Shown: positions 24,881-37,006 of the stretch, in pieces
Layout of the letters: each line of letters opens with the position of its first letter
Numbering within the stretch: the stretch's first letter is position 1
DNA from: Viscum album
Lineage: Eukaryota; Streptophyta; Magnoliopsida; Santalales; Viscaceae
Direction of reading: 5' to 3'
Length of the DNA stretch: 64,000 nt
Assembly: GCA_963277665.1 (NCBI GenBank)
Contig: OY728143.1
Coordinates: forward strand, 232,491,591-232,555,590
Made by a program: the position numbers and the translations under genes
The notes under the pieces: generated by a model
Databases searched by the model: none
What the model was told of the DNA's origin: nothing
What the model saw: the letters and a program-made list of their open reading frames with translations, nothing else

Positions 24881-26819
24881 TATGGTGACATGTTATTCAA
24901 AGGGTGGATAGAATACTGAATATGATTGTACCATATTTATAATAACATCACAGTATATGTGAGATACTGGAGTTATTATTTCAGAATGGTAAGAACAAAG
25001 GAAGAAGAAGTGGAAGAAGAAATGAACTTAGAAAAGGGTGGTGAAATCATTACCTCTTCTTCGGGTTCTTCCTTTTGATTTGATCAAAAGGGCTCCTTAG
25101 GTTGGCTTTCGGATCAAACTAAGGCCTCTAGGTTGTATTGAGGGATGTTGGGAGAGTATTTGGGCAGAGTTTGGCCGAACCAAAAGGCTTTGAAGGTGTG
25201 AAGAAATGAGAAGGAGGAGTGCCCTTTTATAAGAGGGGTGAGGGGCACCTTTGGAAAAGTTAGAAATATTAATTTATAATAAATTCATATTCGGTTTCTA
25301 ATGGCTCCAAAGTTGACTATTCAAAGGTTAAGGTGGGGATAGGTCGAAAAACACTCAACCAATAGAATTTAGACAGGTTTGGGTACTTATATTAACCTTA
25401 TCTTTAAGTATTAACTCTAAGTTAATTAGTTTCACTTTTACAATGTCTCTTTATATTTTAATATAATATGGTTAATAAACTTACTATATACATCCAAGCG
25501 ACCCCCAAGTGGTCCATTAATGATTAAACTATCATAATATAAGTCTCTTGGCCGAACCTTAGATTTTTAGGAATTTAATATCAATTAATAATATAATATT
25601 GGTTTTAAGAACTCTTTTATGTCAATTTTGACACTATTCAATAGTTGATTTTTGTGAAACTCATAACAGATTGATTACTTCGAACAAAGTCCATTAAATC
25701 AATCCTAATATATCATATTAGCCTAGAAAATTAGTTTAATTCATTAAAAGTTTCATATTATATTTAGTTGGGTATTTATAATATCAATTATTTTAATTTT
25801 TCACTATTATATTAATTACTGCATCATCATTGTGTCATAAATAAAATAACTTATTTAATGTCTAAAAATTATAAATAAAATATCATTATGTAGGAAATCT
25901 TTTTATCTTTATAATGAATATTTATAATCTAAAATCCAACATGTATAACCCTATGTAAAAATTTTTGTTCTAAAAGATGTAAGCTTATGCCATTTTTATT
26001 TTTATTTAAGCTTTATTAATATAATGTGTCATTATCACTTACAAGTGGATCCATGGGGTCCCAAAATAGACCCAAAGATTCCCATGGTCGACCATGTATC
26101 AACCAATAGGGTTTAGACACGTTTTAGGGTAATTTAGTATTATTATAATATTATTTTTTTTAACCCTTATTTACCGGATTTACCCTTTAACCATGGTAAA
26201 TAAAATATTTACCGCAGTAATTATTCAAAATGTGTAAAAATAAAAGTTACCTATTTACACAATTTGAACATCCTGATTCCAAATATGAAATCCATTTTCC
26301 TAAATTCAAAACACAGAAGTGGCAGAAATTAATTTAAAATTAATTCCCGCTGTCAAAACAAAAAGCGTGTTTTTAAGAGATAATAACTATCAAAAGATTG
26401 ACACTTGTTTAGGTTCGGTTTAATTGTAAAATTATGTCCAATGGTAAACATTAAATTGAATGGTAAAAATATATTCTAAATATACTTTAAAACCACTCAA
26501 ATTCATAATTTATCACTATTAATTATTTTGATTAAAAAAGTTGTTTTTAATTAAAATTTAGAAATTTTCACTATTCATCAAAATATGAAAGTTATCCGAA
26601 ATGTACCAAAATTTCACCCTAGGCTAATTTTGATATTCCAAATCCAAAAATGAAGTCCATTTTGAAATATAGAATATATATTATTTCAAAAAGTAGGTAT
26701 TACTATTCACAATGGCTAGTTTAATTAGTTGTGGTGTGTGTTAGAACTCGAGGTTGCGTACAACACACGCTATCGCATTATTCGAAGGGAAGCGTACCGT
26801 AGAAGCTTGGGGTGTTACA

Positions 26820-26833
26820 TTCTCCCCTCCTTC
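26820..26833 (-). other. Polypurine tract of element 1
   Basis: The + strand reads TTCTCCCCTCCTTC, so the element strand reads GAAGGAGGGGAGAA directly before the 3' LTR (TGTAACACC). It is a standard plus-strand primer position for Ty3/gypsy elements. Confidence 0.9.
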
Positions 26834-26864
26834 AAATAATTGCGTCCTCGCAATTTCTAGGGTA

Positions 26865-29800
26865 TTACTGTATAAAAAGACTCGGGTGGTTCTTCATCAT
26901 AAGTTCCTCGGGTTCCCACGTTGCCTCTTCCATCTTATGATTTCTCCACAAAACTTTTACCAGACGTGTCGTCCGGTTTCTCAGCACTTGTTCTCTCGTA
27001 TCAAGAATCTTGATGGGCTCTTCGCAATAAGACAGATCAGGTTCGAGTTCTAAATCTTCATAGGTGAGTACATGCGTTGGGTCAGGCATGTATTTCCTCA
27101 ACAGAGATACGTGGAACACATCGTGAACTTTGGAGAGACTTGGCGGCATTGCCAATCGGTAAGCTACAGCCCCAATTCGTTCTAGAATTTCGAAAGGTCC
27201 GATGTACCTGGGACTCAATTTACCTTTCTTACCAAAACGTATGACTCCCTTCCATGGAGATACCTTCAGGAAAACATGATCACCGACTTGAAATTCCAAA
27301 TCCTTCCTTCGATTATCGGCATAGCTCTTCTGCCTACTTTGAGCTGCTTTGATGTGATTTTGGATTACTTTCACCTTTTCCACCGTTTCCTCCACCAGCT
27401 CTGGGCCTACAAGTTTTCTTTCACCAACGTCATCCCAACAGGTTGGTGTACGACATCTCTTTCCGTATAACGCTTCATATGGTGCCATTTGAATACTCGA
27501 ATGGAAGCTATTGTTATAGGAAAATTCTACCAGAGGTAAATATTGATCCCACATACCCTGAAAATCAAGTGAGCAAGATCTCAACATGTCTTCTAAGGTT
27601 TGAATAGTCCATTCTGACTGTCCATCTGTCTGAGGGTGGTATGCAGTGCTCAAATGAAGTTCAGTATCCAGGGATTTCTGAAGACTTTTCTAGAATCTTG
27701 AAGTAAAACGGGGATCACGATCAGAAACAATCGATAGGGGTACTCCATGAAGTCTCACAACTTCATTAATATATAGTCTTGCTAGACGTTCCAGGGGTAG
27801 ATCTTCTCTTATAGCAAGAAAATGTGCTGACTTGGTAAGACGATCAACAATAACCCATATTGCATCGTTCCTTCTAGGAGTCTTTGGTAGCCCCATGACA
27901 AAGTCCATCGTAACATTGTCCCATTTCCACTCCGGTATGGGAAGAGGTTGCATGACTCCTCCAGGCTGTTGCCTTCCAGCTTTCACTTGTTGAAAAACCA
28001 TACATCTTGACACAAAATCAGCAATCTCCCTCTTCATGTTGTCCCACCAAAAATGTTCCTTCAAATCTCTATACATTTTGGTGCTCCCAGGGTGTATAGA
28101 GAAATTGGAACTATGAGCATCATCCAGCAATTCCCTTTTTAGATCAGGTATATTGGGAACACAAAGTCTCTTCCCGAATTTCAAAATTCCACCTTCATAC
28201 GCAAAGTCTCTCAATCTCCCATCATTCACAGCTTTAATCTTCTTTTGGAATTCTTCATCATCAGTCTGAGAACTCTTAATCCTTTCTAGTAATGATGATT
28301 TGGAAACCATTTGAAAAAGCATTGATGTTTCACCTTCCCTGGTTATTCCCATGTCCATCTTCTCTAGATCCATGAAAATTGGATCCCTTTCAATTCTCAT
28401 CATGTTCAGAACTCCATGGTCTTTTCTGCTCAAAGCATCTGCTACTTTGTTTGCTTTCCCCGGGTGGTAGTGTATCGTGCAATCATAATCCTTCAGTAAT
28501 TCAAGCCATCTCCTTTGCCTCATGTTGAGTTCTTTTTGTGAGAAAATATAATTCAAACTCTTGTGATCAGTATAAATCTCACATTTTTCACCATAGAGGT
28601 AGTGCCTCCATATCTTCAAAGCAAAGATCACAGCTGCTAACTCAAGATCATGAGTAGGATAGTTTTGTTCATGAATTTTCAACTGTCGTGATGCATAGGC
28701 AATAACTCTATCATTCTGCATAAGGACACAACCAAGTCCTTTCTTTGATGCATCACTATAAATAACGAACCCATCATTCCCCGATGGTAGAGTCAATATA
28801 GGAGCATTGACTAATCTTTTCTTCAATTCTTCGAAACATTCTTCACATTCTTTTGTCCAAACAAATTTAACCCCTTTACGTGTGAGCTTCGTTAATGGGT
28901 TAGCCAATCGGGCAAAATTCTGGACGAAACGTCGATAATAACCTGCCAAACCAATAAAACTACGTACCTCAGTTATACTCGTAGGTGCTGGCCATTCTTG
29001 GATTGCCTTGGTCTTAGAAGGATCAACAGAGATTCCATCTTTAGAGACAATATGGCCAAGAAAAGAAATCTCCTGAAGCCAGAATTCACACTTGCTAAAC
29101 TTTCCATATAATTCATGCCTCCTCAGAGTCTTCAAGATAATGCGCAAGTGATTTTGATGATCTTCGTAGGTTTTGGAGTATACCAAGATATCATCAATAA
29201 ATACAACCACAAATTCATCGAGATACTCCTTGAAAACTCTATTCATCAGATCCATGAATACAGAGGGTGCATTAGTCAATCCAAACGGCATTACAGTAAA
29301 CTCGTAATGCCCGTACCTGGTTCGAAATGCTGTCTTCGGAATGTCTTCCTTCTTTACACACAACTGATGGTATCCAGATCGAAGGTCAATCTTTGAAAAG
29401 TATTGAGCTCCATGCAGTTGGTCAAATAAATCATCAATACGAGGTAGGGGATACTTGTTCTTTATCGTTATAGCATTGATCTCCCTGTAGTCGATACATA
29501 ACCCCATAGATCCATCTTTCTTTTTAACAAAAAGAACAGGGGCTCCCCATGGAGAAACACTAGGGCGAATAAATCCCTTATTACTCAATTCCTCTAGTTG
29601 TTTCTTTAGTTCGACTAACTCTACAGTGGCCATTCTATAAGGGGTCTTCGATATAGGCCTTGATCCAGGAATCAAATCAATAGAAAACTCAACTTCTCGT
29701 TCTGGAGGATGTCCAGGTAAATCTTCCGGAAATACATCTACAAATTCTTTCACAACAGGTACATCCTCTATTTGAACATTCCTTTCCTCACCGACAGTTA

Positions 29801-31331
29801 TTTCATTCTCTTCCTCCCCAATAATTGAATTAAGTTGAGCTACTGGGGGTGGATCTAAATAAGAATTAGGTGGTGACGATTCTGCTCTAAAAATAAGGTG
29901 CTCCTTATCATTATCATCAAGAATCGTAACCTCTTTCTTCTTACAATAAATTTTCGCATCATAGTCCGAAAGCCAGTCCATACCGAGGATTATATCAAAC
30001 TCAATCATAGGTATGACGATGAGGTCAGCAGATAAAGAAAATTTATGTGCTCTAATGGGGACTGATTCACAAAACTTTGTTGCAACGATACTTCCCTTAG
30101 GAGTTTTAACTGACAACTCCCTTATTAAATCAAATTGGAAATATCTAATTTTCTTAGCAAACTGGGAAGATATGAAACAATGCGATGATCCAGAATCAAA
30201 TAATGCATTTGCTAAACTTGAGGAAACCATTAAATTACCTGCCACTACGTCTTTCGGAGCTTCTACCTCAGCAGTAGTGATAGCATAAGCCTGGCCTTGA
30301 TCCCTTGGCCTTTTCTGAGGTAAGTTCTCCTGACGCTTAGGGCATGCATTTGCATAATGCCCCATCTCCCTGCAATTGTAGCACTGAACATTGGTAGCTT
30401 CCTTCTTCCCCTTGCAATCATGAGCTTGGTGGCCTTTTTCACCACACTTGTAACAGACTCCCATTCCCTTTAAGCAAGTACCAGGATGTTTCTTCCCGCA
30501 TTTACCACAAGATGGATATTCAACCTTTCCTTTCTTCCCCTTATTTCCATTCCCAGATTGATCAGCAGGTCTCTTCTTCTCTTGCTTTGCTTTAAAGTCA
30601 TAAGACTTAGAGAATTCCTTTTCGGTCTTGATAGCACATGAGACAATGTCTTCGTACAATGAAAAGGATTGTGAGACTAATGATCGACGGAGAAATGGTT
30701 TTAAACCATCAAATAAACGATCAATCTTACTTCTTGGGTTGCGAATATAATCACCAGCGTACCTCGCTAACCTTGTAAAGTTAGCCTCATACTTTGTGGC
30801 ATTCTCATCCTCCTTTTGTCTCAGACTCAGAAATTGTCTTTCCATATCTGCTCGATGGTCGCGAGGAAAGTATTTTTCTAAAAACAGATCTTTGAACTCC
30901 CTCCATTCCATATTTGATACTTCATCATCTTCCTTCGTATTTTGAATCAATGACCACCATTGATCAGCATCTCCAGTGAGGCGGTAAACTGCCATGATAA
31001 CTTTTTCCCTTTCACTGCTCCCCAAAGCCTGAAATATTTTCTCTAGGGAAAATATCCATTGCTCAGCTACTAAGGGATTTGTATTCCCATTGAACTTTGG
31101 TGGTTGTTGCCTCATGAATCGATCTAACATTGATCCTCCACGCTGCGGATCAGGGTGCTCCATACGGGTAAGGTTATTATTCATAACCTGAGTAAGTTGT
31201 CCCAGTATGGTGATTAGCTGATCAGAACCAGTTGCATCACCAGCCCCACTATAATTATCTTGAGCAGGAGGGCAATCCCTACATGGAGTGCGTGCATTGA
31301 TACGGTTTCCATTTCTTCCACTAGGCGCCAT
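26865..31331 (-). pseudogene. gag-pol: Element 1 Gag-Pol polyprotein, one frame with a single internal stop
   Basis: A single frame of 1488 codons from ATG at 31331 to the stop at 26865, broken only by a TAG at 27690-27692 in integrase (a Trp in relatives). Gag: capsid region about residues 70-215, then zinc knuckles at 275-286, 293-306 and 317-330. Protease: DSG at 379-381. RT: KIDL Asp 649 and FIDD at 711-714. RNase H: Asp 860, Glu 897, Asp 922. Integrase: His 1073, His 1080 and Cys 1110 of the zinc finger, with Phe 1113 where the second Cys is expected. Its catalytic residues are Asp 1143, Asp 1204 and, past the stop, Glu 1240. A GPY/F-like stretch (SPRYIGPFEI) and a chromodomain (VKVLWRNHKMEEATWE) end the protein. 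Gag and Pol are fused without a frameshift, usual for Tekay. The start lies about 490 bp after the primer site. Confidence 0.93.
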
Positions 31332-31818
31332 TTCTAAACAATGGCATAAACTAGATCATTTTATGAATCAAAATACATAATCCCGTACTTATAAAACACT
31401 TAATATATATTGAACTATTTATGGATATAATCCATAATCATAAAAATGTTTTCTTTGAAGAAGTATATACTCATAAACCCTTCATAATGATTTGTAAAGA
31501 AAATGAGAGTTATCCTAAGCATATCCCCCGGGAGTGTCGTAACCAAGAGTGCAGCAAGGCCCGTTGTCGTGCACCAGTTCCCGTTCGAGTCTAGCTCAAA
31601 GCGGTGTTTTCGGGTTTTACCCCTAGGTACATCTGTGCCAGAGCCACCTCTACCTGCTCGTATCCAGACAGGGATGTATTGCTCGGAAAACTCACAAAAT
31701 CTCTACAATACCAAAATTCTAGGAAGTTCTTCTATACTAATCCTCAAATTTCATCTTAGGTCTACGTGCTCTAATCAGAGTTTATCTAAATCTAGCTTCC
31801 AAGGTTTGTACTAAACTT

Positions 31819-31830
31819 CCTCTGATACCA
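31819..31830 (-). other. Primer-binding site of element 1 (initiator tRNA-Met)
   Basis: The + strand reads CCTCTGATACCA, so the element strand reads TGGTATCAGAGG, complementary to the 3' end of plant initiator tRNA-Met. It starts two bases from the inner end of the 5' LTR, which fixes the element's orientation as - strand. Confidence 0.93.
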
Positions 31831-31832
31831 AC

Positions 31833-34800
31833 TGTAACGCCCCGACTCCAGCTACCCAGAGTCGGTTCATTAATTACATAACATTGGCATGATCACAAGA
31901 AAGATCAAATCTCGAAAGACCGATTGGTTTAGTAGCCTTGGAAACACTAGATATATTCATAAGTTTTACATTACATCATAAAATCAAAAACTACTACAAC
32001 AACATAATGTTTCCACAGTCCACACTACAATCCCCTCATAATATCCCTGCAGGTCATTCATAAATTACATCTTCACTTCCTGGGAAAAATAAAACATAGA
32101 AAAGGGGTGAGCTCAAATGCCCAGTAAGGATAACAATATAGCGGAAACTTTCATCAATAAGAATAAACATTTAAGGCAATGTATAACTAAAACAAAAGCC
32201 TTTTAAACATGAACTTTCAACATGGTATGGCATAAATAAAATGAAATAATGCCATTTACTTATTCACATGGATATTCCACTAATCGAATAATCACATGAA
32301 AAAATAAATAACCACTTTCATAATGTTGGAATGCATAATGCCATACTATCATAACCACATAGCCAAGGCCTCGTGCCAAGACTACAAATAAGATTTTGTC
32401 AAGGCCTTGTGCCAAGACACTAGTTTGTCTCATGAGACCTACCGATGCATCGAGGAGCTATAGCGGGCTCCACCCGTCACTTATTAAGTCCAATGCATTC
32501 CCATATGAAAAGGTTTAAACATAACATAAACATTCGTATTAAAACTAGCATACGAAATGTCAATAATTTCACCATAAACTATGAATGGTATAAAAATAGC
32601 ACATCCACAGTCAAACATATCACAAAACCTTCAATACAATATAGAAGTTTTGTATCATAATAAATCAACTTCAAATAATCTTAAAATCCATCAAAGGATG
32701 TTGACATAGATGAAATCAAAATTCTTTTTAAAGAAGTATCTCCTTTTATTTTGAAATCATTTAAGATCCATATAAAATAAAACATTTTCTTTGAAAATAT
32801 TCTTATAAGCTTGTATGGAAAGCTTCGACGATTTTATAACGGCGGAAAATAACCGCACCCGCCGTATAAGTTAAAAAAAACATTCTTACCTCAATTCTGT
32901 CGAAAAGGTTATAAAGGACCTTGTTTTGAAAACGACGGAAAGATTCCTTTATAAACCTCTTATAAAAAGTCAAACAAGGGTATAAATGACTTTAACCCAT
33001 ATTCTTGTAAATAGTAAAAATGTTTTGAAATACATTTTGAAGAAACATGGATGTGGATGATAACGAGATCCCAGTAGATTATTACGTATAAACAACCTCG
33101 GATAAAGAAGAGATTGTGAAATAACCCTTACCTTGTACTTTTCCTTGGTTGGGGTAGGTTAACCTCCTGTATAATGGTGAAATAGTTGTTATTAAATTAT
33201 ACAAGAATCATATATATTAATATGATATCATATATGATCTTTTAACATTGATTTGTTAATAATATCTTAGAATTATCGTCGTTTCGGGAGTTAACTTACT
33301 CATTTTCTTTTATATGTTTTGTTACATAAGCCATGGTTGTTGTATCTTATTCATATCCAGAATGATATACAGTCCTTAAACATCATTTTTAAATCATCAA
33401 ATGATAATTATACTTGAATGGATACGATGGAGAATGAATCTCATCGCGTTCGTGGAGACGGTAGTCCGTACGTACGCACGAGCGACAATATCATTCTTTT
33501 GATATTAAAATAATATATAAATGGATGGTATATCATATATAAAGAATCATTAACATGTTATATTTATTATTTACATGAGTTACACATCATTATTATACCC
33601 ATCCAAATAATATTATATTGAATAACAATTACACCACGACGTGGAGACGGTAAGCCGTACGTACGCACGTATGGTGACATGTTATTCAAAGGGTGGATAG
33701 AATACTGAATATGATTGTACCATATTTATAATAACATCACAGTATATGTGAGATACTGGAGTTATTATTTCAGAATGGTAAGAACAAAGGAAGAAGAAGT
33801 GGAAGAAGAAATGAACTTAGAAAAGGGTGGTGAAATCATTACCTCTTCTTCGGGTTCTTCCTTTTGATTTGATCAAAAGGGCTCCTTAGGTTGGCTTTCT
33901 GATCAAACTAAGGCCTCTAGGTTGTATTGAGGGATGTTGGGAGAGTATTTGGGCAGAGTTTGGCCGAACCAAAAGGCTTTGAAGGTGTGAAGAAATGAGA
34001 AGGAGGAGTGCCCTTTTATAAGAGGGGTGAGGGGCACCTTTGGAAAAGTTAGAAATATTAATTTATAATAAATTCATATTCGGTTTCTAATGGCTCCAAA
34101 GTTGACTATTCAAATGTTAAGGTGGGGATAGGTCGAAAACCACTCAACCAATAGAATTTAGACAGGTTTGGGTACTTATATTAACCTTATCTTTAAGTAT
34201 TAACTCTAAGTTAATTAGTTTCACTTTTACAATGTCTCTTTGTATTTTTATATAATATGGTTAATAAACTTACTATATACATCCAAGCGACCCCCAAGTG
34301 GTCCATTAATGATTACCCTATCATAATATAAGTCTCTTGGCCGAACCTTAGATTTTTAGGAATTTAATATCAATTAATAATATAATATTTGTTTTAAGAA
34401 CTCTTTTATGTCAATTTTGACACTATTCAATAGTTGATTTTTGTGAAACTCATAACAGATTGATTAATTCGAACAAAGTCCATTAAATCAATCCTAATAT
34501 ATCATATTAGCCTAGAAAATTAGTTTAATTCATTAAAAGTTTCATATTATATTTATTTGGGTATTTATAATATCAATTATTTTAATTTTTCACTATTATA
34601 TTAATTACTGCATCATCATTGTGTCATAAATAAAATAACTTATTTAATGTCTAAAAATTATAAATAAAATATCATTATGTAGGAAGTCTTTTTATCTTTC
34701 TAATGAATATTTATAATCGAAAATCCAACATGTATAACCCTATGTAAAAATTTTTGTTCTAAAAGATGTAAGCTTATGCCATTTTTATTTTTATTTAAGC

Positions 34801-35608
34801 TTTATTAATATAATGTGTCATTATCACTTACAAGTGGATCCATGGGGTCCCAAAATAGACCCAAAGATTCCCATGGTCGACCATGTATCAACCAATAGGG
34901 TTAAGACACGTTTTAGGGTAATTTATTATTATTATAATATTATTTTTGTTAACCCTTATTTACCGGATTTACCCTTTAACCATGGTAAATAAAATATTTA
35001 CCGCAGTAATTATTCAAAATGTGTAAAAATAAAAGTTACCTATTTACACAATTTGAACATCCTGATTCCAAATATGGAATCCATTTTCCTAAATTCAAAA
35101 CACAGAAGTGGCAGAAATTAATTTAAAATTAATTCCCGCTGTCAAAACAAAAAGCGTGTTTTTAAGAGATAATAACTATCAAAAGATTGACACTTGTTTA
35201 TGTTCGGTTTAATTGTAAAATTATGTCCAATGGTAAACATTAAATTGAATGGTAAAAATATATTCTAAATATACTTTAAAACCACTCAAATTCATAATTT
35301 ATCACTATTAATTATTTTGATTAAAAAAGTTGTTTTTAATTAAAATTTAGAAATTTTCACTATTCATCAAAATATGAAAGTTATCCGAAATGTACCAAAA
35401 TTTCACCCTAGGCTAATTTTGATATTCCGAATCCAAAAATGAAGTCCATTTTGAAATATAGAATATATATGATTTCAAAAAGTAGGTATTACTATTCACA
35501 ACGGCTAGTTTAATTAGTTGTGGTGTGTGTTAGAACTCGAGGTTGCGTACAACACACGCTATCACATTATTCGAAGGGAAGCGTACCGTAGAAGCTTGGG
35601 GTGTTACA
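31833..35608 (-). repeat. Element 1 5' LTR (right copy, 3776 bp)
   Basis: Same length and ends as the left LTR, with about 34 single-base differences noticed by eye and no net length change. It contains the GAGCTC block at 32106-32130 and the motif pair at 33451-33480 and 33640-33669. Promoter and transcription start should lie in this copy, but no reliable TATA box can be singled out in such AT-rich DNA. Confidence 0.95.
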
Positions 35609-35613
35609 AATAA
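35609..35613. repeat. Target-site duplication of element 1, right copy
   Basis: AATAA, identical to 23039-23043. After it, the sequence of element B's left LTR resumes. Confidence 0.85.
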
Positions 35614-36994
35614 AAACATTTTAGATTTTAAATTAGTGTCTATAGTAAATTTTCCGTTTTGTATGTCCTTATATTAAAACTGAAATATTTATTTAAATTT
35701 AAATGAGATATATTTAACTATTCATTAAATAAAATATTTTAAAATCCCTAATATCATACATGTAGATTTTAATGGATGAAATAATGACCCAAGGATTAAT
35801 TAGGTCAAACTGAAATCATCCAATTATATTAGGACAAGTGTTACAATAATCTTATAATATTATTTTTACATTTAATTAAATGATTTTCCCTTTCACCATA
35901 TTAATAAAAATTAGCGAAGTTACTATTCATTATGCCCAAAAAATGAAATATTGATATTTACATAATTTGGTCACAGTAATAAAAAACATGGAATAAATTT
36001 TTAAAAGTTCAAAAAACTATGTTATATTAATTAATTTAATGTTAATCTAAATTTCAGAATGAGATAGCATGTTCTAAAACATAAAACATTTCAAAATATT
36101 GAAATGTTTTTACATATAAATTCATGCAAAATTTAATACAAATTTACAAAAAAATATTAATCGATAAAAAAGTAATAAATATATTATTTTAAACCATTAA
36201 ATACTATAATTTGACCAAATAAAATATTTTGGAGGGAAATGTTATTTCTAATAAATTTCTGTTTATTACTAATATTCATCAAAATTTGAGACATATCAAA
36301 AAAAATAAAAAATTCATCTATATAAATTTTTACATCCTACTAATAAAAGGATTATTGTTTTATAAAATACCATATAAAATGTGTAAAATTTATATTTAAA
36401 ATGTGTGTGCCATCAAAATGCATGAAACTATATTTTTTTTTGAAAAATATTTCTTCTATCCGAAAAATTGAATTTGTTATTATATCATGTATAGAAAACA
36501 TATAAGATACGATTTAATGGTTTTATTGAATATATTACATATATATTGCATTAATAAAATCCATCAAGAGTGATTATATTTTTTTATAAACTCATTTATT
36601 TTCATTTAAATAGTTTTTCAGAAAAACTGTTCATTTTATTAAATAATGGTTTTATTTTCATTTGAAATTAATTTCTCAACATAAAACTAATTATATATAC
36701 AAGAGAAAAGAATACATTCACAATTATGTTATTATTTTTCATACCCTCTATAATAATGGCTTTGTCATATGGTAACGTTATAATATTATATTGATCTCTT
36801 AAAGTCGGTCTTGCATGAAATAAAATCTATTAAAAGAACCAAAAATTATGTGTAACAGAATCCAATATTAGTGTTCCATATACCAAAATATAATAAGGTG
36901 TTTCATGTGGATCAATATTAACTTTTTGTAGCATAAAACACAAGACATCAATTAAAATAAATTAAAATATCACTTAAAATATCAGGGTGTTTCA
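35609..36994 (-). repeat. Element B left (3') LTR, second part
   Basis: Continuation of the LTR interrupted by element 1. It aligns by eye with about 56960-58347. Anchors are TATAATAATGGCT against TATAATGGCTAAG (36750 and 58105), CGTTATAATATTATATTG against CATTATAATATTAAGTTG, and a shared AGACATCAA near the end. It ends GGTGTTTCA at 36994, a decayed GTGTTACA, directly before a pyrimidine run that is the polypurine tract on the element strand. Confidence 0.7.
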
Positions 36995-37006
36995 TTCTAC
37001 CCCCCT
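36995..37006 (-). other. Polypurine tract of element B
   Basis: The + strand reads TTCTACCCCCCTC, giving GAGGGGGGTAGAA on the element strand next to the 3' LTR. Confidence 0.6.

Larger units (their letters stand above)
23044..26819 (-). repeat. Element 1 3' LTR (left copy, 3776 bp)
   Basis: It starts TGTAACGCCCC and ends GGTGTTACA, a short imperfect terminal inverted repeat, and is collinear over its full length with 31833-35608. Internal features are a twofold repeat of CAAGGCCT(C/T)GTGCCAAGAC (about 23574-23632), the GAGCTC-AGTAAGG block (23316-23340), and two CCGTACGTACG motifs 189 bp apart. The short open frames inside it occur identically in both LTRs and show no protein similarity I recognise. 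Confidence 0.95.
23044..35608 (-). mobile_element. Element 1: near-complete Tekay/Del chromovirus, 12.6 kb
   Basis: A Ty3/gypsy LTR retrotransposon on the - strand with both LTRs (3776 bp each), a 5-bp target duplication AATAA on both sides, a primer-binding site complementary to initiator tRNA-Met, a polypurine tract, and one long gag-pol frame. The interior is 5013 bp. The order protease, RT, RNase H, integrase, chromodomain and the type of chromodomain place it in the Tekay/Del chromoviruses. By eye the LTRs differ at about 34 positions (roughly 0.9 percent), so this is the youngest insertion in the window. It lies inside the left LTR of element B. It is probably not autonomous now because of a nonsense codon in integrase and a lost zinc-finger cysteine. 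Confidence 0.95.

Noticed and set aside
29115..30445. Several + and - strand open frames of 60-93 codons overlapping the gag-pol of element 1
   Set aside because: They lie in other frames of a clearly recognised polyprotein and are explained by its better codon composition.
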